A stretch of 64,000 bases of DNA from Allolobophora icterica (Eukaryota; Annelida; Clitellata; Crassiclitellata; Lumbricidae). The notes beneath the pieces were generated by a model. The model saw only the letters and a list, made by a program, of their open reading frames with translations, made no database searches and had not been told where the DNA came from. The position numbers were made by a program, and so were the translations under genes. Where the stretch lies: assembly GCA_963556255.1 (NCBI GenBank), contig OY744607.1, positions 38,185,222-38,249,221 of the forward strand, written 5' to 3'. Positions 20,001 to 32,699 of the stretch are shown here, piece after piece. The number at the start of each line of letters is the position of its first letter. Position 1 is the stretch's first letter.

Positions 20001-22440
20001 TAATTTAATTTTTAATATTAATATACTCGTAGTTAATGCTGTTCGGTTAATTAAGTTATTTTGTTTTGTAATGCAAAGGATTTGGTTGTTCATCACGAAT
20101 TCTGTCTCTTTTGGGTAATAAGTATTCTCTTAAATAAAATTTTCTTCTGAATAAATGTAGGTTTATTGATGCATATTGACCCTGCAGCGGGTGTTTGAAC
20201 TTAGGTCTTTTGCAGCTGAGTCGGAAAGAAAATAGGACTTTTCTTGGCTTCATTTTCCATTTGCCTAGCTTCATTGTTTGCAGTGAAGGTTTGGAAGCAT
20301 GGTGTCTGAATGTTGCCTTACATTCGGTTTTGCTGTATTATTAAGATTTAGGAAATGTTAGAGATTCGTGCCGTTGCTTAATCTGCTATTTTCCGATGCA
20401 TCTGATCAGAGAGTGTGTGTCCTTTTAAAGGCAAAGAGCCATAGACGCAAACACTTTTGAATTAAGTATTGCATTACTCGTGAGTAACATACGCTTTTAA
20501 AAACTCAAAATTTGGTTGATTTGAGAAAGATCATTTAATGATGTTGTCGTATAAATCACTGGCAGTGAATTTACAGCGTTTCATGTGAGTCACTGGTACT
20601 GCATTATAGTCTGCATATGCCTTGAGTTGTTTGGATCGTTTCTGGTGACAAGCATATGATGTACTTGTGTATGATGAATGTTACGAATCACATATGACTG
20701 TTGTGTGAGTTATCTATGATATTGCTGGTATTCTTGTCATGATTCACATATGATGTAATGTGAATTCAGTGTTGTTTTTCTTGCTTGATGCACCTAACCT
20801 GATTTAACACTTCAGCGACGGGCTGCAGTGGCTTCCCAGTTGCTGTTAGTACACGCTCGTCGTTAAAGTGTTAATGTTCTTGCAGTTGCTGTTGATGTTA
20901 TGCTGTACTTAGTGTACTAGTACCTTGTACTGTATTGTACTGGCATTGGAAAGACTGTAGCAGGTAATGAATTACCTCTGTATTAGGTTACTAACTGTTG
21001 AGTTAAATTTATTTCATTTCTCACAGAGGCAAATTTAGCACGAAATGAATTAATTGTATTGTCGTAATTTTTTAAAATGTCACCTTTTTTATTCTCCTTG
21101 TGTTTTTCTGTATCAGTTTATATTATTATATAAGTAAGTAACACATCTGTTAAAATGCCATATGCTGAATGTTGAATCGTAGATGTTATTTTAATGTTTT
21201 TGTTGTATATTGTGAGACCATGGCAGATTACCACCGGAGATGAAGTTACGGTTATGTCGAGAACATCTGGAAGAATGAGATTGATATTTTGTTGTGATTC
21301 TGTGATGAATGGAGGCCAATCGCTGTAAGTTTTCATTATCAGAATTTCAGAGTCCACGTTAATTGAAGCTGTCACGATGTTAGCACTTAATGCCTAATTT
21401 TACAATAAACTGGTATTCAGTGTTAAGACTTCACTTACTACACTTAATTTTTTTATACTTGATAAACGTAATTTGATAAATAATTGTTTAGTAATTATTA
21501 TCTGTGGCACTATAAAGTGTCGGTAATATGTTGATGTGAATGTCATAATTATCATCTATTGTTATTGTCAATTTGATGATACCTTATTCCTTTTTGTTTG
21601 CAGTCTTCGTTCGGGCGTAGGTTTATATTGTTCAGTTTCTTTTCATAACATTTAAGTTCTGAATTTGCTACAGATATTTACAGTGTTGTATTTTGTTTTA
21701 AATGTCTTTGATCTGCGTTGTATGTGAATATGTTGAGGTTGCCAAATAATGGAAATGCAGGGTATTTGTCAAACCACGAGTATATCATGGGCCGTGGTCA
21801 CTGTGTCAAAAAATGATAATTTTTTCATCTTGACAACCTCAGACTAACGTTCGTACCAAGAAATTAATCAGGCTTCAATGTTTTCAAATGTAGTTTTACT
21901 ACTTGTTGTTAAGTCTGTTCAGTCCGGTTTGGTTCATTGGACATTTAATTAAATAAATCTATACATCGTTTGATGACGTAAAAAACAGCTTCGTTTAAAC
22001 GTTGGTAACAGAAAAAGTCTTATAACAGAAGATGTTGACATCTGTTTTCAAAATCTCTCAGACCGAGGTTCGCAATCTAACGCTCTTCTTGCATTCATTT
22101 GTTCTATGCTTTGCTTTTTGGGAATATCTCACATAGGTGTATGTGGTTAACTGAATGTGACCACAGGCGACCATGTGCAGCAGGAACTCATTATGACAAT
22201 GTCTTTGGAAGCCATATCAAATCCGCCTTAAAATAAGACCATGTTATAATGAGGTGATTTTCTGTGGCAGAACTAATTTTGGGTTCCATGTTATATCAGA
22301 AGTCGTGTTATAATTGAGCATCTTATAACAAGTCTCTGGTGTATATAGATTGTGAATTCCTATTTTTGAAATAATGTGCTGATAACTTTAACGAGTCGAG
22401 TGTTTGTCATAAATGCACTGTTGACGTTTAAGCTTTCCCT
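17005..22440 (+). other. Probable long 3' UTR of the BCL-2-family gene
   Basis: 5.4 kb after the stop with no long ORF and almost no microsatellite or transposon, in contrast to the rest of the window. Candidate AATAAA signals are at 19773, 19890 and 21404, with another at 22566 just past a SINE. The only repeat recognised is the 71-bp TTAA element at 20804. Which signal is used cannot be told; a shorter UTR followed by ordinary intergenic DNA is possible. Confidence 0.4.
20804..20874. repeat. TTAA-bounded mini inverted-repeat element
   Basis: TTAACACTTCAGCGACGGGC at one end faces the reverse complement of TTAACACTTTAACGACGAGC at the other, with TTAA at both borders. It is about 63 bp between them. 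Related copies are at 1644-1699 and 35907-35984. Confidence 0.6.
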
Positions 22441-22545
22441 CAGCGATTCATCACGTAGGGACTTTGAGTAAGTCTTTTATGCACTGTGCCATCGATCAGT
22501 GTTCTGCCGTTTGAAGTGTTGTGCTATATAAATGTGTGAAAAAGA
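22441..22545 (+). repeat. SINE-B copy, 5' truncated
   Basis: GGGACTTTGAGTAAGTCTTT and then GTGCTATATAAATGTGTG match, in order, the body and tail of the SINE-B copy at 48250-48495. The tRNA-like head is absent. Confidence 0.55.
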
Positions 22546-22571
22546 AATAGATGCATTATGCTTGTAATAAA

Positions 22572-24177
22572 CATTAACGTTGTGAAGGAGGCATATATGT
22601 GAAAGCAGGTTTCTTTATGGATCATGCTCTGAAAGTAATTTGTATGTTCGTGATTGTCGTGCGAGTCAATATCTTTACGTTATATGAATATTGGAGCATA
22701 TAAGCTTGCCACAGCATTGCATAACATTGCCATTATGTTTTTTTCTGTCAGATTTTTGTTCAGTTTTTGAGCAGTTTTCATGCAGTCATTCTTCTATTCA
22801 TTAGGTTATTTTCTCCGAGTCGTTTTTACCGAGTCAAGGTTTTAGTCCGAGTAATTTTTTTGGCAGACGTCTTTTTTGCTCACAAACCGCCGATCTCAAA
22901 TGGAGCAAATTTGGTCAGAAGCACTTCAGTGTACTGTTTAGGTACATAACTGTGGATTGTGTTTTGTTCCTCTAAATTCTGTGAAATGCCGTAAGTTTTT
23001 GATTACAAATTACAGAGGGCGTGTGTGTTCCTTTGAAGATATCAGTGCTGTTCAGCTAGTCTTTAGCCTTAGGTCAGTGTAAAACGTCAGTCTCGTTTGC
23101 TGATAAACTTTTTGTTGGCATTCATGTTGACAGTTCATTGCATTCGATAAGTATAGAAAATTAGCGTGCTACATAAATGCTCTATATAAAGTTTTGTTAT
23201 TACTTTACAGTTAATTATTATGCTTTGTTGGTAACTGGTCGGTCTTGTTATTAACAGCCCTTATGGTTTGTGTCCAAGATCAACGGGACCAGCATTTTTA
23301 TGACAGAATCTAGGTTTTTTTAAGGCTTTATATGGTTTTGATAGGCTTCAGTTTTCCTACATCAGATGTACAAGTTTTTGATCTGTAACGTTCAGCACGT
23401 TTAATACGACTGTAAAATCCTCAACACCCACTTAACTTAGGCCCATATTGAGCTCTTAGCTGGCTCTCAGTAGCCTACCACCAGCGGTACATTTGCAAGC
23501 CAGCTGTTGACCCAGTGGACGTGTTATATAATATCTGAATAAATTACATATGTTGTTTGGAAGTTTTAGTAAAACAGGCAGAATTAGTGAAAAGTGTCAT
23601 GTAATGAGAAAATTCACCAATCGTCCTGAAAAACACGAAGTTGAGCGTCAATCATTCTGCAGCCGATAACAATGAAGACGTTTAGTCTTGTTAGGCTGTG
23701 GTTACATGAACAGGGTGTGCAGAAGATATTAAATCTTGTATAGCGTCGTAAGTCCGAGATGATCTAAGCGATAATGTTGTCTAGATGTCACTGGGCAGAA
23801 GTGTCGCATGTGATTTTTGGTGACTCTTACGATAGAGGAATTCTGGAGATTGTGTCCATTCAGAAGGAAAGTAATAATTTAGAAGGAAAGAGATTAATGT
23901 CTTCAAAATGTCATTATTCTTTTTGTCAATTGTATTACCACCATTATTATTATTGTTTTTTTGATTAATTGTATTAATAACATTAGTAGTATTACTTGTA
24001 AAAATTTTTATTTTATTTTTAATTGGAGGTAGCAGTAAGTAGGTAGTATCTGTTTAATGATGTTGTGTCAGAATGAAGATGATTAGTGCCACCCTGAGGC
24101 ACCCTCTTTATCCAGGCTTGGGCCTTGCACCCCCTCCCCTGCCAGTACAGCAGTGGTGGAGTCCACATTATTTTTAT
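22572..24177. other. No feature recognised
   Basis: AT-rich single-copy-looking DNA with short frames only. A short (ATT)n-like stretch near 23936-24010 is the only simple repeat. Confidence 0.5.
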
Positions 24178-24470
24178 ATTGGACGATAGTTTAGTGGTTA
24201 GCATGCTGGACTGTTGACCAAGAGGTTTGGGGTTCAAATCCCCACCAGGTCAGGAATCTCTTTAGAGATTTCTGCTCCATATGTATCTCCCTAGCCAACT
24301 CCGCTAAAATGAGTACACTGACCATACACTGTCAGTGGGAAGATCAGATGATGAGGGAGAGGACTGGGCACCCATCCTCATGTGCCTTGGCTAAGAAAAT
24401 GAAGTCGCTAACACTTCATACCCTTGGCTACCTCTTGGGGTTAGTTTATGGGACTGCTGTTATTATTAGA
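24178..24470 (+). repeat. SINE-A full copy (tRNA-derived)
   Basis: A tRNA-like head has A box TAGTTTAGTGGTTA (24187-24200) and B box GGTTCAAATCC (24231-24241). A body follows, shared with 25945-26215: TTTAGAGATTTCTGCTC, AGTACACTG, and CTAAGAAAATGAAGTCGCTA then ACACTTCATACCC. It is followed by an ATT-rich tail. These elements are transcribed by RNA polymerase III and moved by a partner LINE. Confidence 0.8.
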
Positions 24471-24621
24471 GACTGGCAGTGGACAGAGGGGAGTGGAGGA
24501 GATGCTCGCCCGATGTGCAGACCTGCACAGGAAGGTCTAAGGCCTAAGGTTATTATATTATTCTTCTATTCTTATTATTATATTATTACATTACCCCAGC
24601 TGTTCTTCTATTATTATATTA

Positions 24622-25238
24622 CTAGCTGGTTTACCCGGCGTTGCCCGGGGTTGTAAGTTTCAATCCCTGTAGCACCACCACCACCACCACCACCACCACC
24701 ACCACCACCACCACCACCACGCCCGGTTTAGTTGAGTGAAAGTTTCAATCCCTCTAGCGAATCCGTACCTGTAGCACCACCACCACCACCACCACCACTC
24801 CCGGTTTAGTTGAGTGAAAGTTTCAATCCCTCTAGCGAATCTGTACCTGTAGCACCACCACCGCCACCACTACCACCACCACCACCACCACCACCACCAT
24901 CACCACAGGAAAAGTTAATGTGAAGTGAAATCCCTACGGCGCACCTTTAGAAATGCATGCCGGTGAAACAGAATTAGCGATGAAAGACAGAGATTCTTCT
25001 CGGGTGGCGCCATCTGCGGAATGAAAATAGGTCGACTGGAATTTGTTTGGTGGGGGTTAGGGCCAGTTTTCACCATGGAAGCGGTGCAAACGGGGGACGC
25101 GAAGCCTCGCACTGGGTGTGTAATGCCCACCCCGAGACAGTAGTGAAGGTTTCGAGTGAAAAGGTCGAAAACTGTAGAAATGCATTCCGGTCAAAGATCG
25201 CGGTGCTACAGACAGAGTTTCTTCTTTATATATATAGA
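24622..25238 (-). mobile_element. Non-autonomous Helitron, 617 bp
   Basis: On the minus strand it begins with TCTATATATATAAAG (25238) and ends with a GC hairpin (CCCGG-GCAACG-CCGGG) about 8 bases before a terminal CTAG (24625-24622). It sits between host A and T with no target duplication. All four are Helitron hallmarks. It carries three CAC microsatellite blocks (24673-24720, 24777-24797, 24857-24899), each in a duplicated ~100-bp segment. It has no Rep/helicase gene. Confidence 0.82.
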
Positions 25239-25944
25239 TTACATTACCCCAAAGTAGAAGTTAATGAAATAACCAAGGTAGGGTGTTATTGATATTGGTT
25301 TAAGTCTTGATCTAAGCGAAGATTTATTGATATTCACAGGTTTGCAAAATCAAACTCGTGGTTTGGGACAAGGTCTGATTATTATTATTACTATTATTGT
25401 TATATATCTATCAATATGAAAATGAGATTACACAATTTAAGAAGAGATGAAATAGCTATTAACTACAGGAGTGGAGGAGTGAAGACAAGTTTTAGAGTAA
25501 AGGACACCTAAGTAAGTATGAAAAATATCAAGCATTACCATTTCACTTGGTAGTAACAGTTCGTAAATCTTCCAAGTGACCATACCATCTACCCATATGC
25601 AAGAGGTGGCCTCCATCTTGTCCGTGTAAGTGACCTTGAACCAGCATAACCAGCAAGTTCCATAGAAGAGGTAACTAATATTAAGCACATGCAAACAACG
25701 TTGATTCTATGGTTGCCTGGGTTTGCAGAAATGCTTCATTAACTTCACTGAAGACGTTGGTTTTAGCTTGTTGAATAGCTTGTGTCGTCCATTTGCAATT
25801 GAAGTGAAGCGCAGCACAAAATGGCATGACATCCAGTCATGGTGCGTTCAGGTGCTAGAAGGCGATTAAAGTGACGTGCAGTAGATACCAATGCAAATGC
25901 TGTGTATTAGGAGAAAGCAAAGTGATTTAGGTATATAGAAATGA
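25239..25944. other. No feature recognised
   Basis: No convincing ORF, RNA gene or repeat apart from a short ATT-type run near 25378. Confidence 0.5.
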
Positions 25945-26215
25945 AATTGGGTGTTCGGTAGTGTAGTGGTTAGTGCCCCGGACTGTCTGTCAGTCGAGAG
26001 GTCGGGGTTCAAACCCCGCCAGGGCAGAAATTTGTTTAGAGATTTCTGCTCTGCAGCCGTGCACCCCTAGCAAACTCAGCTATAACAAGTACACTGTCGG
26101 TGGGAAGAGGGAGAGAGGGAGAAGACTGAGGCTAAGAAAATGAAGTCGTTAACACTTTATACCCATGGCTGCATCAGGGCTAGCTTAAAGGACTGCAAAA
26201 AATAAAGTTAGGTAC
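25945..26215 (+). repeat. SINE-A full copy (tRNA-derived)
   Basis: Head with A box TAGTGTAGTGGTTA (25959-25972) and B box GGTTCAAACCC (26006-26016), then the same body as at 24178. It ends CCCATGGCTGCATCAGGGCT, with AAAAAATAAAG after it. The long non-tRNA body shows this is a SINE rather than a tRNA gene. Confidence 0.8.
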
Positions 26216-26531
26216 TTCATCAGGTAGTTTTTTTATGACAAGTCAAAATAAAATAGATCATATGAACAAACAAGTACCGGTACTGTACATAAAATGCTGA
26301 GTGAGCTTAAATTGTTGACTTACTTTTACTAATTTTTTGGCTGAATTTTCATCCTTAGCATAAAGTACAATTATAAATTCTTATTGAGGCACAAATCACT
26401 ATTAACTAAATTCTTCATATTTAAATCTCAAAATTTGTGTTACCAAACTCAAAACTCTTGTTTTAACTAGATCAAAACGTGTAGTTTTGCAAGAAAATTG
26501 GTTATTGGTTATAATGAACATGACTTCCTTT

Positions 26532-27303
26532 CAGGGCCGGCGCCAGAGTATTTGGCGCCCTAGGCGAACCTGTAGCGCTGCGCCCCTGGCAAGTGCGATA
26601 ACTAGGCCTAATTAATATTAAATTAATCAAGTTAATATAACCTTCACACAGGAATGCAGCCGAATGCTGCATCTTTAATTTAGTATCGTCGTTCATTGTA
26701 ATCGTCTAAGAATCATTATTACTTCTAAATTAAACAAATATATGGCATTTAATAAATTTTAAAGTTAGCCATAATTAAAGTAGACCCTAATAGTCTGGAA
26801 CTGCATTAGCTATGCAGCCTATGCTGTTTGGTCTAACACGTTTAATGGGAATTTAAAATGTAAATATTAATTAATGATACAGTGAACAGTTTCATTTGAA
26901 CACTTAGTAACTCCTGTAGCTACGTTTACTAAGTCCTAGACCTACGTGCGAAGTCTATACAAATATAATGTAATTTCAAAATTTGATTTTTTTCGCTTTC
27001 TCTTTAGCATATGTAGAAACGAGAAGCAGATTACGTATGTACTACTTAAAAAATTAAAGCAACAAGAACTACCACTCTAAATTTGGAAGTTCCTTACCAT
27101 CAGTTGAGTCTTAGTTTCTTTTTTCAAGAGAGCTTTGAATACTGCAATCGTGTGCAGACAATGTAGAGTGTACAGGCCACAAGGCTTGTAGAGAGACATT
27201 CAGAGAGACAGACTGCGACAGAGACAGAGACAGAGCGAGAGAAAACGAGAGAAAACGAGAGACAGAGAGACAGAGACAGAGACAGACAGAGAGTGAGTGA
27301 GTG

Positions 27304-27393
<90 letters not shown>

Positions 27394-28015
27394 GAGAGAG
27401 CAAAAGACAGACGAACAAGGCATAGGCCTACTATTTCAGGCATATCTCAGCGCTGGAGCTGTGAGATTATACAGTTAAAGTGTGCTGTGGTTGTACATCT
27501 AAAAGAGAGAATCTGGCTCATGTGCAGCTGGGTGTTCGCACCGACTTGGGGGTCGAACAAGGTCAATTACTCCGACACATCAGGGTAACCTAGTACATGT
27601 ATAGACAAATACCACACATACAATATGTCTATGGCCCTGTGTATCAGATATCATGAGGCATCACGGCCGCATCCGTCATCATACAGACTGTAGTTCAGAC
27701 TGCAGAGAGGCTGAGACATACACGCAGTACACGGGCTTTTTGAACACCGTAGGCAGCGGCTAAATATGTCATTAGATGGAGCAATTAACCAAATTTAAAA
27801 TTTGTGCTCTTGGATGAAAATGAAAGAATAGGGCCCTAAAGCAGAATGTGACAGTACGCACCTTAAGCGCCTTGTATGGCTAGCCCTACGCCTCTGGACT
27901 GGCAAAACGGCGACAATGGTTTAAAAAATATTTCTTTGTGTAGCTTTTCTGCCGCCCCCAGAAATGTGCCGCCCTAGGCGGCCGCCTAGTTCGCCTAGTG
28001 GTTAAACCGGCCCTG
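26532..28015. mobile_element. hAT-type non-autonomous element, 1484 bp
   Basis: It starts CAGGGCCGGCGCCAG and ends TAAACCGGCCCTG (inverted repeats CAGGGCCGG). It is flanked by a perfect 8-bp duplication CTTCCTTT (26524-26531 and 28016-28023). Sub-terminal GCGCCCTAGGCG/CGCCTAG motifs repeat near both ends. The interior holds a GA microsatellite and no transposase. Confidence 0.88.
27181..27400. repeat. (GA)n / (GACA)n microsatellite inside the hAT element
   Basis: The pure GA core at 27308-27385 is flanked by degenerate GACA/GAGA. Long Leu/Ser or Arg/Glu frames here are artefacts. Confidence 0.95.
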
Positions 28016-28584
28016 CTTCCTTTGATAGTTGGGCTCGGCCACTGGTGATTCTGCCTAATTATGCGGTGTACATTGACGCTGCAGCAGGAAATTTGTAACC
28101 AGGATGAACTGATTAGGTTGTGTCAATTCCAGCGTCAATCCAGCAGACTCTGCGCTTGCTGTGTATAGGCCTATTACGAGTCGGTGGCTGTTCTTAGTGA
28201 GAACGTTCGCTTTGTTCCGTAATTGACTGGAGATGAAAAATCCTGTCATTCATCTTGCCGAGTTTATGTCCGTTTTTTCTGTCCTTGCATAACCCAGACG
28301 GCATTGAGGCACGTGCAAATATATATACAGATCAGATCCTTCAAAAGGATTCTATGTTCTATATATCATATAAAAGGTCCTTGGCCTTCAATCCTTGGCC
28401 TTCAATTATACAGACTGCAGAGGCCGCACTTTGCTGCGGGAGGCCAGACAATTTTCATGTATCAGCTAGAGCACCTGTACAGCGCCTTTCAAGTAACTCT
28501 CACTGCATTTGTTATGCACTCTAGCTGTCTGATATGAGCGCTTTCACCTTGCAATGCGTGGTGTTTCTTGAAACAGTAAATGCG

Positions 28585-28640
28585 TCTAGACTAGAGACCT
28601 TGAGTAAGTCCTTCACACATAATTGCTTATACTGTCATCG
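28585..28640 (+). repeat. SINE-B body fragment
   Basis: ACCTTGAGTAAGTCCTTCAC and the bases after it match the SINE-B body. A GGCGCTTAATTAAAG plus ATT tail at 29309-29352 could be its separated 3' end, with the AC microsatellite between. Confidence 0.4.
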
Positions 28641-28785
28641 ACTGCTGGTTTGTCATTAAATAATGCCAGGGCAGACAGTAAGCTTATACAGTCTTACAAT
28701 TAGTGCAGCTATCAAAAGTGACTGTGTATGATATGACTGAATCAAGGTTGGCCCTTTAAATTGCAGTCCCTGACCGTTGTGGTGT

Positions 28786-29042
<257 letters not shown>

Positions 29043-29352
29043 TGATGAGTTTGATCCATGTGGAGTCGAATATTTTATCCGTATTTTGCAAACGGAGAGA
29101 ATTCAAAAATGCAATAGAAAACTTAAACTCCTTAAAGTGATGACATCACCAAATTTATTAGTATATATAGATATAGGCCTACAATTCACATGGTCACAAA
29201 TCTCACAATAAACCAGAGCATTACTTTATGTGTATTGCAGGCTGTCTGTTCTGTTAGTAGTTAAGATTTATCGCATAACATGTACATGTACAGCGCAGTG
29301 CGTTTGCAGGCGCTTAATTAAAGAATAAATATTATTATTATTATTATTTATT

Positions 29353-29986
29353 AGTAACCCACAAAGTGAATTGTGAAAGAAAATGCTAAAATATTTGCAC
29401 AAGATAATCCCATTAGCACAACTGAAGGGGTTGGAAACGACCTCTCTGGGTTGTGCAATGAAGATTTAACTGTGGGGGTTATACGAAAGACTGCGGGGTT
29501 GAACCCCCAGCAACCCTCTGACAATTCTGACCCTGACCGACAACCGAGGTTGACAGTTGAGGCTATAATGAACGTCGATGACATCACATTCCTTGGCGCT
29601 GCGTTTTTCTACCAATATCATTTCTTTTTAAATTCCGCATTCTGTAATAAAGGAAATCGACACAAGAAACCGGACAATGGTGTCTAGACGTTGTTACAAG
29701 ACACAGTGACGCAATGAGATGATTTATGTCAGAAGCCCTGGTAAAACAGTCTAGACGCAGAGGTAAAAAATTGTAATTTGCGGCAACCAAGCTCATTCCC
29801 AGATGTGTCAGGCCTCTTATGGCTTCATCGGTTAATTTAATCTTAGAACTTTGTATTGCGCTATTTTGATGGTGCTGTAGAAGTTTTAAGATTAAAAGAC
29901 ATGGTTTTGCTGTTGTCTGATAACATGACATGGGACTATTTTCTAGGTTCTGATGACCATCAGTACCATTCAGCGCCTCTGATCTG
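29353..29986. other. No recognised gene
   Basis: A 104-codon plus-strand frame (29373-29687) has ordinary composition but no family resemblance and no splice logic. Treated as unassigned. Confidence 0.4.
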
Positions 29987-30298
29987 CAGGCCCGGTTCGT
30001 CCGTTGGGCAAAGTGGGCAACCGCCCAGGGCCGCCGATTTTTAGGGGCCGCCAATTTTCCAATTTTCCAAAAAATGCATATTTTTTTATAAGCTAAAAGA
30101 GCTGAATGACTAAAAAAAAAAAGGTCATCAACTTTTTTGTGCTTAGGGCCGCTGATGTGCGGATTTTTGAAAAAGTTCCTATTATTACGTGCTAAAAGAG
30201 TTGAATGACTAAAAAAAAAGGTCATCAACTTTTGTTGTGCTTAGGGCCGCCGATTTGCCGATTTGCCCAGGGCCGCCAAATGTCTTGAGCCGGGCCTG
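29987..30298. mobile_element. hAT-type MITE, 312 bp
   Basis: It starts CAGGCCCGGTTCGTCC and ends GAGCCGGGCCTG. A perfect 8-bp duplication CTGATCTG lies at 29979-29986 and 30299-30306. An internal ~100-bp segment (GGGCCGC…AAAAGGTCATCAACTTTT) is tandemly duplicated. Confidence 0.88.
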
Positions 30299-30403
30299 CT
30301 GATCTGAATGGTCTATACCGCAAGAGGCGCTTTATAAATGCCCATATACAGTACAATACTTTGTCAATCATGGTAACTGGCCGGCAGTTTGGTAATCGTG
30401 ATC

Positions 30404-31267
30404 CAGTCTTGTTGTCAAGACCTTAAACCTCAAGACCAAGACTTTGAACCTCGAGACTAAGACCAAAACTTTGAACCTCGAGACCAAGACCAAGACTTTG
30501 ATGAACCTCGAGACCAAGACCAAGACCCAAAAAATTACAATCAAGCTGACACATTAATTCCGTAGGCCTACTAAAAAATTGTCAAATCGGAATATTCGCT
30601 AGGCCCTATTTCAATGAAAACATGAGTCTTTTATTTTATTCAAGCAAATTAACTTTAAATGCAGACTGCAGAGAATTCTGAATTCGTATTTACAAAAGTC
30701 TTTCACGCAAAACTTTATTCCAAATGTCTTTTGTATTTTATAAAAACTAATTCGCTCAGAATTTTCTGACCAAGACGTGTCTTATGGAGCCTCGTAAAAA
30801 TTCCGCCATGTGAAAATATATACGTTCTAGGCCTACAGGTGCTGAAGTCGCTGGCACACACAGTAGCCTTTCAAGCACTGGATGTAAATGTACAGATATG
30901 AGTCTTTATAAATCCTCCCATAGTTTATCATACCGTCTGATACAGAATAACTGTTGCTGCTGCCAATGGGTTTTCCTTACCAACAAGACTTCTATCCTTC
31001 CATAGATATTGGTCGTATGATGCATGCAGGCTTGATAAATTTTTAAATTCTGGAGTTTTGTTAAATGTCTGTTCACATTGACAGGCGAGTCTTGGTCTTG
31101 GTCTTGCGAGACCAAGACCAAGACTTTGAACCTCAAAACCAAGACGAAGACTTTGAACCTCAAGACCAAGACCAAGACTTTTGGTCTCAAGACCAAGACC
31201 AAGACTTTTAAAAACGAATTCGAGTGCACTCGAGACCAAGACCTTGGTCTCGAGGACAACAAGACTG
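30404..31267 (-). mobile_element. hAT-GTCTTG family, copy A (864 bp)
   Basis: Terminal repeats CAGTCTTGTTGTC are flanked by a perfect 8-bp duplication TCGTGATC. Both ends carry arrays of GACCAAGACCAAGACTTTGA-type units. The right end has the palindromic GAGTGCACTCGAG block and AAGACCTTGGTCTCGAGGAC. The core is homologous to the hAT-transposase fragment of copies C and D, minus strand, but is more diverged. Confidence 0.88.
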
Positions 31268-31318
31268 TCGTGATCGTAAACTCCAAATGTCTGAAACGCT
31301 ACTCTAAAGCTAAGCGCA

Positions 31319-31524
31319 GAGCAACCAGTTTAATCACAGGCGCTGATATCGGATTGGTTGAGCAACCAGTTTAATCACAGGCGCTGATATCGGATTGGTT
31401 GAGCAACCAGTTTAATCACAGGCGCTGATATCGGATTGGTTGAGCAACCAGTTTAATCACAGGCGCTGATATCGGATTGGTTGAGCAACCAGTTTAATCA
31501 CAGGCGCTGATATCGGATTGGTTG
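31319..31524. repeat. Tandem repeat, five 41-bp units, almost identical
   Basis: Unit GAGCAACCAGTTTAATCACA followed by GGCGCTGATATCGGATTGGTT, repeated five times with no visible change. The GGCGCTGATA part recalls SINE/LINE tails, but the link is weak. Confidence 0.9.
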
Positions 31525-31569
31525 AATATATGTTACTGTAAATGTGCACGTTTGTATAGCACTAGCTTT

Positions 31570-31890
31570 CGGATGAGATTCGAATTACTTTCAAGACACT
31601 CCGCGGCAGAGCATCGATGTTAATTTGGTTCGGCCTCGGAAAACACGGCAGACCTCTGGATTCCTGTATCGAGCCAGCCGGGTCGATGAACACTGCGCTC
31701 TTCAGTAGGCCTAAGTGGGGATCTGTTGATTCCGGGCTTCCATACAGCGATTCACTCACATCAATCCTTCTTATGTATTGGACCGTCTTCGTGGAACAGT
31801 CTTCCACTGGAAATTGGAACTTTGCCGCCACAGATATCTCAGAATACATTTTAAGCTCAACTTAAGAGACACCTTTTATATCTTGTAGAT
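31570..31890 (+). pseudogene. Non-LTR reverse transcriptase 3' fragment
   Basis: Plus-strand translation has GPSSWNSLPLEIGTLPPQIS, then a stop, then AQLKRHLLYL. This is the Trp-Asn-Ser-Leu-Pro…Leu-Lys-x-His-Leu ending of CR1/L2-like ORFs. It is truncated and interrupted. Confidence 0.6.
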
Positions 31891-31959
31891 AGTCGTGTTA
31901 CAACGTCTTTGGGAGTTTCTTTTATATTAGTGTTCAGATGCATGCAAGCATACAGCCTA

Positions 31960-32006
31960 CACCCACACACACACCTACACACACACACACCTACACACAC
32001 ACACAC

Positions 32007-32079
<73 letters not shown>

Positions 32080-32140
32080 TACACACATACATACATAGAA
32101 AGACATAGGCCTACATATACATACATACATAAATCTTTGT
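31960..32140. repeat. (AC)n then (ACAT)n microsatellite
   Basis: A pure AC core at about 32007-32074 is followed by ACAT repeats. Confidence 0.95.
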
Positions 32141-32699
32141 GTACACAAAATTGCATAAAATAAAGCCACATTGCTGTCCACCCGAAGCCGAGTTAAATTA
32201 AATTAGAAGTGGAAGTGCCCAAAACGAGCAGGAACAGTGTACACACTCCGGAATGTCGACCGGTAACGATGTTACATCACCTGCTGATGCGGAACACAGT
32301 GCAGAGTCGTTTGCTCTCAACGGGCGAATTGCAAACTGCAGGAAAAGTCTGAATGACGGATTATAAACCGAATGTTTCTGATACGGTTTGCATGTCGACC
32401 GATAGCAATGTTACATCACCTGCTGTCAGAGAGTTCTAAAGTGTCTACTCCATGCAGTGAAGCGACGTTGATATACACAGAGCAACGTATAACGGGGCTG
32501 TAGACGGCAATATACGGCTCTGGTCGGCTATGCACACAACCGAATTATGCGCTTGTGCGATATGCACGTATACCCAGAGTTGTCTTCAATTGAAATACGC
32601 AATATTAAAATGGAACCGGCCAGTTTCTATGCACATAAGCGAATTATGTATGCACTTATGATCCGTTATACACTCCCCTAAGTGGCGTCGACTAATTAC
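32141..32699. other. No feature recognised
   Basis: Single-copy-looking sequence. A GTCGACCG-TAAC/AGC-GATGTTACATCACCTGCTG phrase occurs twice (about 32258 and 32394), so part of it is a diverged duplication. Confidence 0.4.

Noticed and set aside
24178..26016. tRNA genes suggested by A and B boxes
   Set aside because: The heads continue into a shared non-tRNA body and tail, so they are SINEs.
27111..27588. Leu/Ser and Arg/Glu frames
   Set aside because: Translation of a GA microsatellite.
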